NCBI RefSeq assembly: GCF_900099825.1
Contig: NZ_LT629693.1
Span: 3,049,001 to 3,113,000 of the forward strand
Length of the DNA: 64,000 nt
Source of the DNA: Bradyrhizobium ottawaense
GTDB taxonomy: Bacteria; Pseudomonadota; Alphaproteobacteria; Rhizobiales; Xanthobacteraceae
Direction of reading: 5' to 3'
The notes beneath the pieces were generated by a model that saw nothing but the letters and a program-made list of their open reading frames with translations, did no database searches and was not told the DNA's origin. Every line of letters starts with the position of its first letter. The first letter of the stretch is position 1. The position numbers were made by a program, and so were the translations under genes. Below, piece after piece: positions 9,076-17,957 of this stretch.

Positions 9076-9705
9076 CTATTTCCAGGCGAACACCGGCTGT
9101 TCCAGTTCGGCGACGCGGGTATTGCGGCCGGCGAGGACTTCACGAAATTGATAGATCAGCGCCGCAGTCGGCGCGTGGATATGCTGGCCGTCGAGGCGGA
9201 AGCGGATCACGCGGCGCGTGCTTTCGGGGATCGTGGTGAAGGAGAACGCGTCGTCGCGTTCGATGTCCTCCAGCGCAATGTGGTGCACGGATTCGACTTC
9301 ATCAGGGTTCGGCACGATCGCCGCCCGCGTACTCACCCACACCACGACCGGGGTGATGAGATAGCCGGAGCGGGTCGGATAGTCGTCGAGCAGGCCGAGC
9401 ACATCGCTCTCGCCGAGTTCGACGCCGAGCTCTTCATGCAGCTCGCGCAATGCGGCCTGTGCCTGCGTCTCGCCCTGGTCGCAGCGCCCGCCCGGCAGCG
9501 CCCATTGGGCGGCATGGGCGCGCAGGCCGGCGGCGCGGCGGGTCAGCAGGAACGCCGTGCCTTCGCCCGTCTGGACCTGCGTGAGTGCGATCGCCACCGC
9601 GGCCCGCTTCAGCGACGGCGCGGCGCCGTCAGTCTGCACGCGCCTGAAGCTGGCACAGAGCTCTGCGATATTCCGCCGGGTGGTATCATCAAATGACCTG
9701 ACCAT
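9076..9705 (-). CDS. Nudix hydrolase
   Basis: This 209-residue protein contains a complete Nudix box, GGRCDQGETQAQAALRELHEELGV in part (G-x5-E-x7-REL-x-EE-x-G), at about residues 71-94. Nudix enzymes cleave nucleoside diphosphates linked to another group using Mg2+. The nearest functional class by feel is CoA or NDP-sugar pyrophosphatase, but the distinguishing CoA motif is not clear. It diverges from the thioesterase gene, with only 81 bases between the two starts. Confidence 0.9.
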   Translation of the reverse strand: MVRSFDDTTRRNIAELCASFRRVQTDGAAPSLKRAAVAIALTQVQTGEGTAFLLTRRAAGLRAHAAQWALPGGRCDQGETQAQAALRELHEELGVELGESDVLGLLDDYPTRSGYLITPVVVWVSTRAAIVPNPDEVESVHHIALEDIERDDAFSFTTIPESTRRVIRFRLDGQHIHAPTAALIYQFREVLAGRNTRVAELEQPVFAWK

Positions 9706-9786
9706 CCCGCTTGACTACAACACACGCGCGACCGATGAAATGACCCCGACAGCATGACAGCCCGCCAGACCAACGGAAATCACGAC

Positions 9787-10212
9787 ATGACCAGCAAGGC
9801 CGCGGACAAACTCAAATCCGACGGCTGGAAGATCGTCGAAACCAGCGGATTCCTGCATCTGATCGGCCCGTTGTGGCAGCGCCTGATCGACGGCGAGCAC
9901 GAATACGCGCTGCTGACCGAGGACAAGCACCACAACCGCCGCGGCCTGGTGCAGGGTGGCGTGCTGATGACGTTTGCCGACCGCACCTGCGGCATGACCG
10001 CCCGTTATGCCTCCGGCAAGCCGACCCTGGCGACCGTGCAGCTCGATGTGCACTTTGTCGAAGCCGGCAAGATCGGCGAACTGCTGGTGTCGAAGCCGCA
10101 CGTCGTGCGCTCCACCCGCAGCCTGATTTTCATCACCACCGAAGTGACGGTCGATAAACGCTGTATCGCGATGGCGAGCGGCGTGTTCAAGATCTTGAAG
10201 AGCGAGAGTTGA
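9787..10212 (+). CDS. PaaI-family (hotdog) thioesterase
   Basis: This 141-residue hotdog-fold protein has HNRRGLVQGGVLMTFADRTCG, in which the HxxxGxxxGG pattern and the acidic residue of the helix match PaaI-type acyl-CoA thioesterases. These enzymes hydrolyse aryl- or acyl-CoA thioesters in the cytoplasm. GGAAA lies eight bases before the ATG at 9787, and the first residues after it (MTSKAADKLKSDGW) look natural. An ATG at 9754 would add eleven residues but has a poor ribosome site. Confidence 0.88.
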   Translation: MTSKAADKLKSDGWKIVETSGFLHLIGPLWQRLIDGEHEYALLTEDKHHNRRGLVQGGVLMTFADRTCGMTARYASGKPTLATVQLDVHFVEAGKIGELLVSKPHVVRSTRSLIFITTEVTVDKRCIAMASGVFKILKSES

Positions 10213-10218
10213 GGCACC

Positions 10219-10299
10219 GTCATTCCGGGATGGTCCGAAGGACCAGACCCGCAATCTCGAGATTCCGGGTTCGCATCTTCGATGCGCCCCGGAATGACG
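10219..10299. repeat. Interspersed inverted repeat (GTCATTCCGGG type)
   Basis: GTCATTCCGGGATGG at one end is mirrored by CCCCGGAATGAC at the other, with CTCGAGATTCCGGG inside. Copies of this type recur at 26602-26675 and 43947-43988. It sits between the thioesterase and aldo/keto reductase genes. Confidence 0.75.
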
Positions 10300-10323
10300 G
10301 CAACGGTACAGAGGACCCACCCG

Positions 10324-11334
10324 ATGCAATATCGCAACCTCGGCCGCAGCGGCCTGAAGATTTCGCCGATCTGCCTGGGCACCATGATGTTCGGCGGGCC
10401 GACCGACGAGGCGACGTCGTCGCGGATCGTGGCCAAGGCGCGCGAGGCCGGCATCAACTTCATCGACAGCGCCGACGCCTATAATGGCGGCAACTCCGAG
10501 AAGGTGGTCGGCCGCGCGATTTCCAACAACCGGCAGAACTGGATTCTCGCGACCAAACTCGCCAACCAGATCGGCAGCGATCCCAACCATGGCGGACTGT
10601 CGCGGCGCTGGGTGCTGCAGGCGGCGGAAGAGAGCCTGAAGCGGCTCGGCACCGACTTCATCGACATCTATTACCTGCACAAGGAAGACCACAAGACGCC
10701 GCTGGAAGAGACGGTGCGCGCGATCGGCGACCTGATCCGGCAGGGCAAGATCCGCTATTTCGGCGTCTCGAACTACCGCGCCTGGCGGGTCGCCGAGATC
10801 TGCAACCTCTGTGATCAGAACGGCATCGACCGCCCGATCGTCAGCCAGCCCTATTACAACGCGATGAACCGGATGCCGGAGGTCGAGCACTTTCCGGCCT
10901 GCGGCTATTACGGCCTCGGCATCGTGCCTTATTCGCCGCTGGCGCGCGGCGTGCTGACCGGCAAATACGCGCCCGATGCCGCGCCCGACAAGGACAGCCG
11001 CGCCGGCCGCGCCGACAAGCGCATGATGCAGACCGAATGGCGCCCGGAATCGCTGCAGCTTGCGCAAGAGATCAAGCAGCACGCCGAGGCCAAAGGCATC
11101 ACCGCCGGCCAGTTCGCGGTGTCGTGGGTGCTGAACTCGTCGTTCGTGACCGGCGTGATCGCCGGACCCCGCACCGAAGAGCAGTGGGACGATTACCTGA
11201 AGGCGCTCGACTATCGCTTCACGGCGGAAGACGAGGCGCTGATCGACCGGCTGGTGGTGAGCGGCCATCCGTCGACGCCAGGGTTCAACGATCCCGGCTA
11301 CCCGATCGAGGGACGGCGGGCGCGGACGGGGTAA
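10324..11334 (+). CDS. Aldo/keto reductase
   Basis: This 336-residue enzyme begins MQYRNLGRSGLKISPICLGT, the usual start of the family. The catalytic tetrad is visible: Asp in DSADAY, Tyr in the same motif, Lys in LATK and His in YYLHKED. These (beta/alpha)8 enzymes reduce carbonyl groups with NADPH in the cytoplasm. The AKR subgroup and substrate are not clear. An in-frame extension upstream to 10282 is repeat sequence and is not used. Confidence 0.93.
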   Translation: MQYRNLGRSGLKISPICLGTMMFGGPTDEATSSRIVAKAREAGINFIDSADAYNGGNSEKVVGRAISNNRQNWILATKLANQIGSDPNHGGLSRRWVLQAAEESLKRLGTDFIDIYYLHKEDHKTPLEETVRAIGDLIRQGKIRYFGVSNYRAWRVAEICNLCDQNGIDRPIVSQPYYNAMNRMPEVEHFPACGYYGLGIVPYSPLARGVLTGKYAPDAAPDKDSRAGRADKRMMQTEWRPESLQLAQEIKQHAEAKGITAGQFAVSWVLNSSFVTGVIAGPRTEEQWDDYLKALDYRFTAEDEALIDRLVVSGHPSTPGFNDPGYPIEGRRARTG

Positions 11335-11475
11335 GATTGCGAGGCGCGAGCAAAATTGCTCACCTCCCGGCAACAGATTGCGCTCCGGGATCGTCTGCCG
11401 GGAACAATGTCCTGAATGGGCCGTTGGACATTTGGCGCGCGGCGAACACAGCCGTTGGCGTCCCGGAGAATTCCC

Positions 11476-11559
11476 ATGGAAATGATCCTGCTTATTGTCG
11501 TAGTGGTGCTCCTGTTCGGTGGCGGTGGATATTGGGGTCGCCGTCGCGGTCACTGGTGA
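11476..11559 (+). CDS. 27-residue single-pass membrane miniprotein
   Basis: This very short gene encodes a hydrophobic helix (MILLIVVVVLLF), a Gly4 turn, and a basic tail ending RRRGHW. CGGAG at 11463-11467 lies nine bases before the ATG. Rhizobial genomes carry many small proteins with the same plan, a helix followed by GGGG and aromatic or basic residues. The function is unknown. It may be co-transcribed with the DUF1488 gene nine bases downstream. Confidence 0.6.
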   Translation: MEMILLIVVVVLLFGGGGYWGRRRGHW

Positions 11560-11567
11560 GAACGCCC

Positions 11568-11828
11568 ATGATCGATTTTCCAAATCACAGCCGCTCGTAC
11601 GACGTCACCCGCCGCGCGGTGCGGTTCTGGGGACATGACAGCGCGATCGAGGCGTCGTTCTATGTCGAAGAGGCGGCGCTGGCGCGAATCCAGCCGGGCG
11701 CGCAGCTTGATGAACCAGGCTGCCTCCGCGCCTTCGACGCCAACCGCGACAGGATATGCGCCGCAGCCGCGAAAGTTTACGTGCGCGGCGGCCGCGGATC
11801 CTACGATCTGGGCGTCGCCAACTTCTGA
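11568..11828 (+). CDS. DUF1488 family protein
   Basis: This 86-residue protein reads FPNHSRSYDVTRRAVRFWG, then a middle with AFDANRDRI and a C-terminal AAKVYVRGGRGSYDL, all typical of DUF1488. The family is small, common in rhizobia, and has no established role. The start is nine bases after the stop of the 27-residue membrane protein, suggesting one transcript. Confidence 0.85.
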   Translation: MIDFPNHSRSYDVTRRAVRFWGHDSAIEASFYVEEAALARIQPGAQLDEPGCLRAFDANRDRICAAAAKVYVRGGRGSYDLGVANF

Positions 11829-12668
11829 AGCGGGCGCGGCCTCGCCGACGTAATTCGATTCAACTGTCAAACAGCCTTGGCCTGTCGTCGCCCGGCTTGA
11901 CCGGGCGATCCAGTACGCTGCGGCTATAGATTCAATCACGGCTTTCTCCGGAATACTGGATCGTCCGCCTTCGCGGACGATGACAGCGGAAAGCGTTCTC
12001 GCGGCATGACCTGCCCGAAGTTTTGAAAGAAAACCTTGCCCCATGAAAATCAGAGGGCGCAGGGAAGACCGGGTGCGCGCCGCACCCGCGGTCTCGCGTG
12101 CGATAGTTGCAACAAGAGTGTGCACGCAAGCATACAGGTTTGGCGGAGGCATCCGGCCTTCCCCGCGCAATGGCTTTACGGCTTATACGTGATCGTCCTG
12201 GTGACCGGCTTTCTTGCCACCATCGTCAGCTCGAAGCGTTAGCCTCTCGCGAACTTGACGCCAGCACCGGGGCGTCGGACCCAAACGATTTCACCGTACG
12301 CATCTGCCGCGCTCGTCAGTCGCAGCTTCGCGTCCACCGCTCCCTGCCCCTCGTTTGCGACGATGGCCTACGCCCCTCTGGTGGGACAGGATGCGCGGAG
12401 TTAAACGTCTGATTTGCCCGACGGGGCAACGAAATTATTTTTGCGCGAAGGGCTGGACAGACTTTTGGTGATTTGCCCGTCGGGCTATTTTGTCGCAGGG
12501 CGTCGCTTCAATTCGTTCTTGCGGGCAAGGCGACTCGGAATGACAGCGCAATAACTTGTAGCCCGGATGAGCAAGGCGATATCCGGGGCGGTGTGAGAGT
12601 GGTCCCGGATGTCGCCCCGCTCATCCGGGCTACAAAGCATGACGCCTCGCGGCGATCTCCAGTTCTCT
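11829..12668. other. Gene-poor gap filled with interspersed repeats
   Basis: I see no convincing gene in these 840 bases. At 11884-11995 an inverted repeat has arms TCGTCGCCCGGCTTGACC and GTCCGCCTTCGCGGACGATGA. From about 12060 to 12500 the sequence reads like a dispersed Bradyrhizobium repeat, with two related motifs TGATTTGCCCGACGGG and TGATTTGCCCGTCGGG. At 12558-12633 arms GTAGCCCGGATGAGC and GCTCATCCGGGCTAC form a long hairpin. A 68-codon frame at 12036-12242 lies in the repeat-like part and is not called. Confidence 0.6.
12558..12633. repeat. Interspersed hairpin repeat (GTAGCCCGGATGAGC arms)
   Basis: The perfect 15-base arms GTAGCCCGGATGAGC and GCTCATCCGGGCTAC bracket inner arms ATATCCGGG and CCCGGATGT. 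This is a nested palindrome of the kind found in many intergenic regions of these genomes. It lies just after the end of the convergently placed serine hydrolase. Confidence 0.75.
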
Positions 12669-13943
12669 CTACTTCACCATCGCCCCGTACACGATGTCCT
12701 GGACCTGCTCGCGGTAATATTTTCGCAGCTCGCCGGGCGCCGCTGTGCCGACCACGACGACGAGGCGTTCCTTGGGATCGCAGAAGAACTGGGTGCCGTA
12801 GGCGCCGTTCCAGGTGAACTCGCCGGGATTGCCCGGCACGGACGACAGACCTTCGCCGGTGCGCACCGCGACACCGAGGCCGAAACCAAAACCTCCGCGA
12901 TGCGGCTCGATGTTTGCGACGTTGTTCTTGATCTCGGGACCTAAGTGGTTGGAGGTCATGTGATGCACCGTCTTGGGGCTGAGGATGCGCTTGCCGTCGA
13001 GTTCGCCGCCGTTGAGCAGCATCTGTCCGAAGCGGATGTAGTCGCCGACCGACGCAAACGAGCAGGCGCCGCCGCAGTCGAACTTGGTCGGCGCATCCAG
13101 CAGCTTGATGCTTTGCGGCTTGCCGGTCACCGGATCGTTCGGGAACGGACGGGCGAGACGGGTGCGCTGCGCATCCGTCGGATGGAACGTGGCGTCGGTC
13201 ATGCCGAGCGGCTGCCAGACATTCGCCGCCAGGTATTCGCCGAGCCGCTGCTCGCTGACCTTTTCGACCACCGCGCCGAGCACGTCGATCGAAAACCCAT
13301 ATTCGAATTCCGTCGACGGCTGGTGCGCCAGCGGCAGCTTCGTGATGCGATCGATGAAGGCCTGGGTGTCGCCCTCCAGCGCCGGCGCGGTTCCATCCGG
13401 ATAGAGCTTTGCTACCGCGCTCGAACTGTCGGGCCGTCCGCCATACATCAGGCCCGAGGTGTGGCGATAGAGATCGTGGATATAGATCGGCGACGCCTGC
13501 GGGTCTGTCTTCAACGCACCGTCGGCCTGCGTGCTGCCGACCATCATGCTGGCGAACGCCGGATAGTAGTCCGCGAGCCTGGCCTGCAGCGGCAGGCGCC
13601 CCTGCTCCATCAGCGTCAGCCCTGCGACCGCCGCCATCGGCTTGGTCATCGACGCCAACGCAAATATCGCATCAACAGGCATCGGCGTGCCCTTGGTCGC
13701 ATCGAGCTGGCCGTAGGCCTTGTAATGCACCAGCTTGCCGTCGCGGGCGATCGCGACCACGGCGCCGGGCACGCGTTTCGCCGCTATCTCGCGGGCGAAG
13801 AAATCGTCCATCCGGGCGAGGCCTGCTTGCGAGAATCCGACCTCGTCGGGCTTGGCTTCGGGCAGCGGCCCGGCATGGGCCAAATCGATAGTCACGGCGA
13901 AAGCAAGGCAGGCCGCCACGGCAGCGGCAAACAGCGTCTTCAT
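12669..13943 (-). CDS. Serine hydrolase, class C beta-lactamase/esterase family
   Basis: This 424-residue exported protein has a signal peptide (TLFAAAVAACLAFAVTIDLAHA). The SxxK nucleophile motif is ASMTKPM, and YRHTSG follows as in EstB/class C-like hydrolases. Members hydrolyse esters or D-Ala-containing peptides in the periplasm; true beta-lactamase activity is uncommon in this subgroup. The start at 13943 has GGGAGGATCTC ahead of it. An extra nine residues upstream are not needed. Confidence 0.88.
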   Translation of the reverse strand: MKTLFAAAVAACLAFAVTIDLAHAGPLPEAKPDEVGFSQAGLARMDDFFAREIAAKRVPGAVVAIARDGKLVHYKAYGQLDATKGTPMPVDAIFALASMTKPMAAVAGLTLMEQGRLPLQARLADYYPAFASMMVGSTQADGALKTDPQASPIYIHDLYRHTSGLMYGGRPDSSSAVAKLYPDGTAPALEGDTQAFIDRITKLPLAHQPSTEFEYGFSIDVLGAVVEKVSEQRLGEYLAANVWQPLGMTDATFHPTDAQRTRLARPFPNDPVTGKPQSIKLLDAPTKFDCGGACSFASVGDYIRFGQMLLNGGELDGKRILSPKTVHHMTSNHLGPEIKNNVANIEPHRGGFGFGLGVAVRTGEGLSSVPGNPGEFTWNGAYGTQFFCDPKERLVVVVGTAAPGELRKYYREQVQDIVYGAMVK

Positions 13944-14076
13944 GAGATCCTCCCGGGGAGCGCGGATCAAGTCCGCGCCCCCGGGGGCGCGGATCGAGCC
14001 CGCGCGATTGTTATTATGGGATTTATGCGCGCGCCGACTTTATGCTTAAATGCCTGACGGTCAACGGAGTCCCAAA

Positions 14077-14877
14077 ATGCCCGCATCTAACAAGCTTGCG
14101 ACGATCACGTTCATCGCTTTGGCAATGCTGGCGCCCCTTGGCTCACGCGCGCAGGCCGCGCAATGCGGCAGCGGCCCGGGCGGTTTTGAGGCGTGGAAGG
14201 CCGAGATCGCGCGCGAAGCCAGCGCCAAAGGAGTCGGCGCGACAGCTACCTCCGCGCTGATGCAGACCAGTTATGCGAGTGCCACCATCAACGCCGATCG
14301 CAGCCAGCGCAGTTTTGGTCTTTCGCTCGATCAGTTCCTCGCCAAGCGCGGCGCCTCGACCATCGTGGCGCGCGGCCGCTCGCTGAAGCAATCGCAGGCA
14401 GCACTTTTCGCCTCGATCCAGGCGCGCTACGGCGTTCCGCCGGGGCCGCTGATTGCGATCTGGGGCATGGAGAGCGGGTTCGGCAGCCAGCGCGGCAACC
14501 AGAACATGCTGTCGTCGATCGCGACCCTGGCCTACGACTGCCGCCGGCCCGAATTCTTCACCGAGCAGCTTTACGCCGCGCTGAAGCTGATCGATCGCGG
14601 CACGCTGTCCGGCGCCACCCGCGGCTCGATGCATGGCGAAGTCGGCCAGACGCAATTCATGCCCAAGAACATTTTGGCCTACGGCACCGGCAACCTCGAC
14701 AACGCCGCCAACGCGCTGAACTCGACCGCCAACTTCCTCCGCGCCCACGGCTGGCGCGCCGGCGCCGGCTACCAGCCGGGCGAAGCAAACTTTGCGGCGA
14801 TCGAAGCCTGGAATGCGGCCGGGGTTTATCAGAAGGCGATTGCGCTGATGGGAAGGCAGATTGATGGCGGGCAGTGA
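14077..14877 (+). CDS. Lytic murein transglycosylase, MltB/SLT2-like
   Basis: This 266-residue periplasmic protein has a signal peptide (ATITFIALAMLAPLGSRAQA). The transglycosylase domain includes IWGMESGFGS, with the catalytic Glu, then EVGQTQFMP, the typical downstream motif. Such enzymes cleave glycan strands of peptidoglycan to 1,6-anhydromuropeptides. A peptidoglycan-binding C-terminal domain is absent, so this is a short form. GGAG seven bases before the ATG at 14077 sets the start. Confidence 0.9.
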   Translation: MPASNKLATITFIALAMLAPLGSRAQAAQCGSGPGGFEAWKAEIAREASAKGVGATATSALMQTSYASATINADRSQRSFGLSLDQFLAKRGASTIVARGRSLKQSQAALFASIQARYGVPPGPLIAIWGMESGFGSQRGNQNMLSSIATLAYDCRRPEFFTEQLYAALKLIDRGTLSGATRGSMHGEVGQTQFMPKNILAYGTGNLDNAANALNSTANFLRAHGWRAGAGYQPGEANFAAIEAWNAAGVYQKAIALMGRQIDGGQ

Positions 14878-14986
14878 GCGGGGTCAGCCTGTGACGCCGC
14901 AGATGTCGTGCACGACCGGATCGGCACCGAACTCGAAGTCGAGGCTGCGGCACGTCGCCGGTGGCCGGCGCAGGTGACATGCGGCG

Positions 14987-15937
14987 TCAGCACGCGCCCG
15001 CCTGCTTCAGGTCGCGCCAGGCCTGGGCCGCGGCGTTTCCGAGCTTTTCCCGTTGGCGGCGATAGCCCGGCGGGCGGCGCTTGTCCCGCTTGTCTGCCGA
15101 TGGCGACAGCCCAGCAAAACGCCTGAGGTCGCGCAGATCGCCCAACGTGCGCTGCAGCCGTTTTGCCGCATCGTGCATGGGACGAACCTCGGCGCGGCGG
15201 CGCATCGCAACGATATCCGTCAATGCTTCCAGCATGTAGCGGAAGCGCTTGGCCCTGATCCGAAGGCGGTGACGGCGCGCGGCGCCCAAGCTCGAAAGAT
15301 GCCGCCCCTGGCGAATCAACCGCTCGCGCCAGCGATTGAGTTCGCGCCCGCAATAGGCTTGCAGCGGCTCAGCGTCGCCGCGGCGGGCGACCGCTTCCCA
15401 GCGCGCCAGCCATGGCCCCTGTCGGGTCCAGACCGCCAGCGCCTCGATCAGGCGCCGGGCGCGGGCCGAGCGCAGGCAGCTCACCAGCCGCCGGTGATCC
15501 TGCGTCCGTCGCCGATCGAGATCCGCGCCGATCGCGCGGCCGGCCCAGGCCTGATAGCGCCTGCGGCGTGCATACGCCACCATCACATCGCTGTCGCGCG
15601 CGGCGCCGAGCGAGACGTTGAGCCAGGCGATTTCCCGCTTCAGGCGGAGCCATTCCGCGTCGACCGCAATCGGCGCGAAGAACGACACCGCGGCGCGCAA
15701 CCGGGTGATGGCGACGCGGATCCGATGCACCGCCTCGGCATCGCCGGCACACGCGCTGCCGTGATGCGCCTTGACGCCGGCAACGCAATCCTGCGCCATC
15801 TTGCTAAAGGCAGTCGCACAATCGAGGCCGGCCGCCGCGACGGCCTTGCGACGGCCGGAGGCTCTGGCTCGGCCGGCCTGCGTCATCGGCCCACGCCCAA
15901 TGCGAGACCGGGCGCCGGCTGACGGTGACGTCGTCAT
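14987..15937 (-). CDS. CHAD domain protein
   Basis: This 316-residue arginine-rich helical protein has VHRIRVAITRLRAAVSFF and LRIRAKRFRYMLE, the repeated basic helices of CHAD domains. CHAD proteins bind polyphosphate. Some are fused to CYTH triphosphatases, but no CYTH domain is seen here. The ATG at 15937 is preferred because the 67 codons before it look like noncoding sequence. The only nearby gene on this strand is unrelated, so its context says little. Confidence 0.82.
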   Translation of the reverse strand: MTTSPSAGARSRIGRGPMTQAGRARASGRRKAVAAAGLDCATAFSKMAQDCVAGVKAHHGSACAGDAEAVHRIRVAITRLRAAVSFFAPIAVDAEWLRLKREIAWLNVSLGAARDSDVMVAYARRRRYQAWAGRAIGADLDRRRTQDHRRLVSCLRSARARRLIEALAVWTRQGPWLARWEAVARRGDAEPLQAYCGRELNRWRERLIRQGRHLSSLGAARRHRLRIRAKRFRYMLEALTDIVAMRRRAEVRPMHDAAKRLQRTLGDLRDLRRFAGLSPSADKRDKRRPPGYRRQREKLGNAAAQAWRDLKQAGAC

Positions 15938-16184
15938 GGCTGCAGCCTCGCGGCGCCGATGATCTGCGCCGCGCGCCATCCTGTCGGGACCTTGGGGTGC
16001 ATCTCGTCCGCCATCAGCATGCAAGTGTGTACAGCCTAGTCGGAGCAACTGACCCCGGCTTGATCCTCGCCAAACATAGCCGAGCCGTCTCCCCCTACAT
16101 GGCATTCTGCCTACGGACCGAACACTGTGCCAGCCCAAGAATGCCTCCAGTAATACCTCGCAAGAACTACCTCGGAGGCGCCGT

Positions 16185-16309
16185 CATCACATCCGTCGCC
16201 GCATCGTTGCCGCGATCGAGAACAACGACTGGAGCCCGTTCGGCCTCAATGTCATCGTGCGCGACGGCATCGTCCATCTCAGCGGCGTCATCACCGAGGA
16301 GTGTTCGCG
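16185..16309 (+). pseudogene. BON-domain gene remnant, cut at both ends
   Basis: In one frame this segment reads HHIRRRIVAAIENNDWSPFG and then LNVIVRDGIVHLSGVITEE, a clear BON-domain start as found at the C terminus of rhizobial CBS-BON proteins. No start codon or CBS domain precedes it. After ITEE the reading runs straight into a hairpin repeat at 16313, so the rest of the domain is missing. It looks like a gene broken by rearrangement or insertion beside the aldehyde dehydrogenase/LysR pair. Confidence 0.7.
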
Positions 16310-16312
16310 GAC

Positions 16313-16359
16313 TACGGTGACAGTGCATTTAATTGTGTATTTAGTGCACTGTCACCGTA
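16313..16359. repeat. Perfect 15-bp hairpin bordering the aldehyde dehydrogenase/LysR segment
   Basis: TACGGTGACAGTGCA at 16313-16327 is mirrored perfectly by TGCACTGTCACCGTA at 16345-16359, with a 17-base A+T-rich loop. A close copy of the arm in inverted orientation (TTACGGTGACAGGGCAC) appears at 18885-18901, beyond the LysR gene. The pair therefore brackets the 16.4-18.9 kb segment. Confidence 0.8.
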
Positions 16360-16432
16360 ATTCAGGTCATCTGGCGTCGGGAAAAGCGGATTGGCATTGT
16401 CTTCGGTTGAGGCAGCAGCGGTGCATCGTGGC

Positions 16433-17857
16433 TCACTCGGCGGGCCCCAGGACAGCCTTGGGCTCGAGGAAGGCGTCGAGGCCGAAGGCGCCATATTCAC
16501 GCCCGATGCCCGACTGCTTGAACCCGCCGAACGGAGCAAGGGGCTCATGCGGCGCCCCGTTGATGACGACACGTCCGGCCTGCAGCTCGGCAGCGACACG
16601 GCGGGCGCGCGCCTGGTCCGCGGACAGGACGTAGGACTGGAGGCCGTAGACCGTGTCGTTCGCGATGGCGATCGCCTCGGCCTCGTCGCGATAGGGAATT
16701 ACGCACAGCACCGGACCGAAGATTTCCTCGCGAGCGATGCGCATCTGGTTATTCACGTCCGTGAAGATCGTGGGTCGAACGAACCAGCCACGCTCAAGCC
16801 CCTCAGGCAGGCCCTCGCCGCCGGTCAGAAGCGTCGCGCCTTCGTCGAGCCCCAAGCGGATGTAGGACTGGACGCGATCCCACTGCTTCCGGCTGACCAT
16901 CGGTCCGACAGACACTTCAGGATCGAGCGCGTTGCCGACCTTGAGCGTCTCGGCAAAGGTCTTGAGCCGCTCCAGCACCTCGCCGAGCCGGCGCTCGGGC
17001 ACCAGGACACGCGTGCCGGCGATGCAGGCCTGGCCGCTGTTCGCAAGACCGGTCATGGCGACCACCGGTATGGCCTGATCGAGGTCGGCGTCGTCGAGAA
17101 TGAGCTGTGGACCTTTGCCGCCCAGTTCGAGCGTCACGCGCTTGAAGGTCTCGGCTGCTGCCGTGAGGATCGCGCGGCCGGTGGCGGTCGAGCCGGTGAA
17201 GCTGATCTTGGCGACGTCAGGATGGCGGCTTAGCTCGGCGCCCACCACGTCGCCATAGCCGTTGACGATGTTGAACACGCCCGCCGGAAGACCGGCCTCG
17301 TGCAGCGCTTCGGTAAACACCTGAGTTTGGATCGCGCTCATTTCCGAGGGCTTGATGACGATGGTCGAGCCCGCCGCGATCGCCGTTGCGAGCTTGGAGG
17401 CGATGAAGCCCATATTGCTGTTCCACGGCGTGATCGCCGCAGCCACGCCCAACGGCTCCATCGTCACCGCGGCCTGGCCGATCCGGCGCCGGAATGCGTA
17501 GCTCTCGACCGTCTTCGCCATGTCGTCGAAGATCGAGGCGGCATGGGCCACGGAAAAGGACGTAAAATAGTGCGGGGCGCCATATTCCTCGGTCATCGCC
17601 GCGAACATCGCATCGGCATGGACGGTGACGGTGTCGCGCAGCTGCCGCAGCATCGCTGCGCGCTCCGCGGGCGTTGTCCGGGCCATCGCCGGAAAGGCGC
17701 GGCGCGCAGCGGCGATGGCGCTCCTCGCATCGGTCTCGTCGCCAAGGCGCACCTCGCCGATCTTCTCCTCGGTGGCCGGATTGAACAGATCGGCGCGCGC
17801 ATCGCCGTGCGGCGTGACGAAGGCGCCATTGATGTAGAGCTTGTCGATGTTGCGCAT
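16433..17857 (-). CDS. NAD(P)-dependent aldehyde dehydrogenase
   Basis: This 474-residue enzyme has the family core: TPWNSNMGF, IKPSEMSA, FTGSTATGR, LELGGKGPQ with the general-base Glu, and NSGQACIAGTR with the catalytic Cys. It oxidises an aldehyde to an acid with NAD(P)+; the substrate is unknown. The ATG at 17857 starts MRNIDKLYINGAF, a normal start. A LysR regulator is divergently transcribed 100 bases away and probably controls it. The pair is bordered by inverted repeats, suggesting it moved as a unit. Confidence 0.92.
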   Translation of the reverse strand: MRNIDKLYINGAFVTPHGDARADLFNPATEEKIGEVRLGDETDARSAIAAARRAFPAMARTTPAERAAMLRQLRDTVTVHADAMFAAMTEEYGAPHYFTSFSVAHAASIFDDMAKTVESYAFRRRIGQAAVTMEPLGVAAAITPWNSNMGFIASKLATAIAAGSTIVIKPSEMSAIQTQVFTEALHEAGLPAGVFNIVNGYGDVVGAELSRHPDVAKISFTGSTATGRAILTAAAETFKRVTLELGGKGPQLILDDADLDQAIPVVAMTGLANSGQACIAGTRVLVPERRLGEVLERLKTFAETLKVGNALDPEVSVGPMVSRKQWDRVQSYIRLGLDEGATLLTGGEGLPEGLERGWFVRPTIFTDVNNQMRIAREEIFGPVLCVIPYRDEAEAIAIANDTVYGLQSYVLSADQARARRVAAELQAGRVVINGAPHEPLAPFGGFKQSGIGREYGAFGLDAFLEPKAVLGPAE

Positions 17858-17957
17858 GAATACTCTCCCGGCTTGATGGACTGCCGTCGATATGCAGCCG
17901 GAGTTTTGTACCGACAATCTTGTCAATCGCGCACAGGCTGATAAGCTAAACCGCGCA

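Noticed and set aside
9715..11583. 622-codon minus-strand frame across thioesterase and reductase genes
   Set aside because: It crosses two recognised plus-strand genes and a repeat, and lacks any family motif.
12036..12242. 68-codon frame with a hydrophobic segment (WLYGLYVIVLVTGFLATIV)
   Set aside because: It lies in what looks like a dispersed repeat and has no clear ribosome site; I treat it as noncoding.
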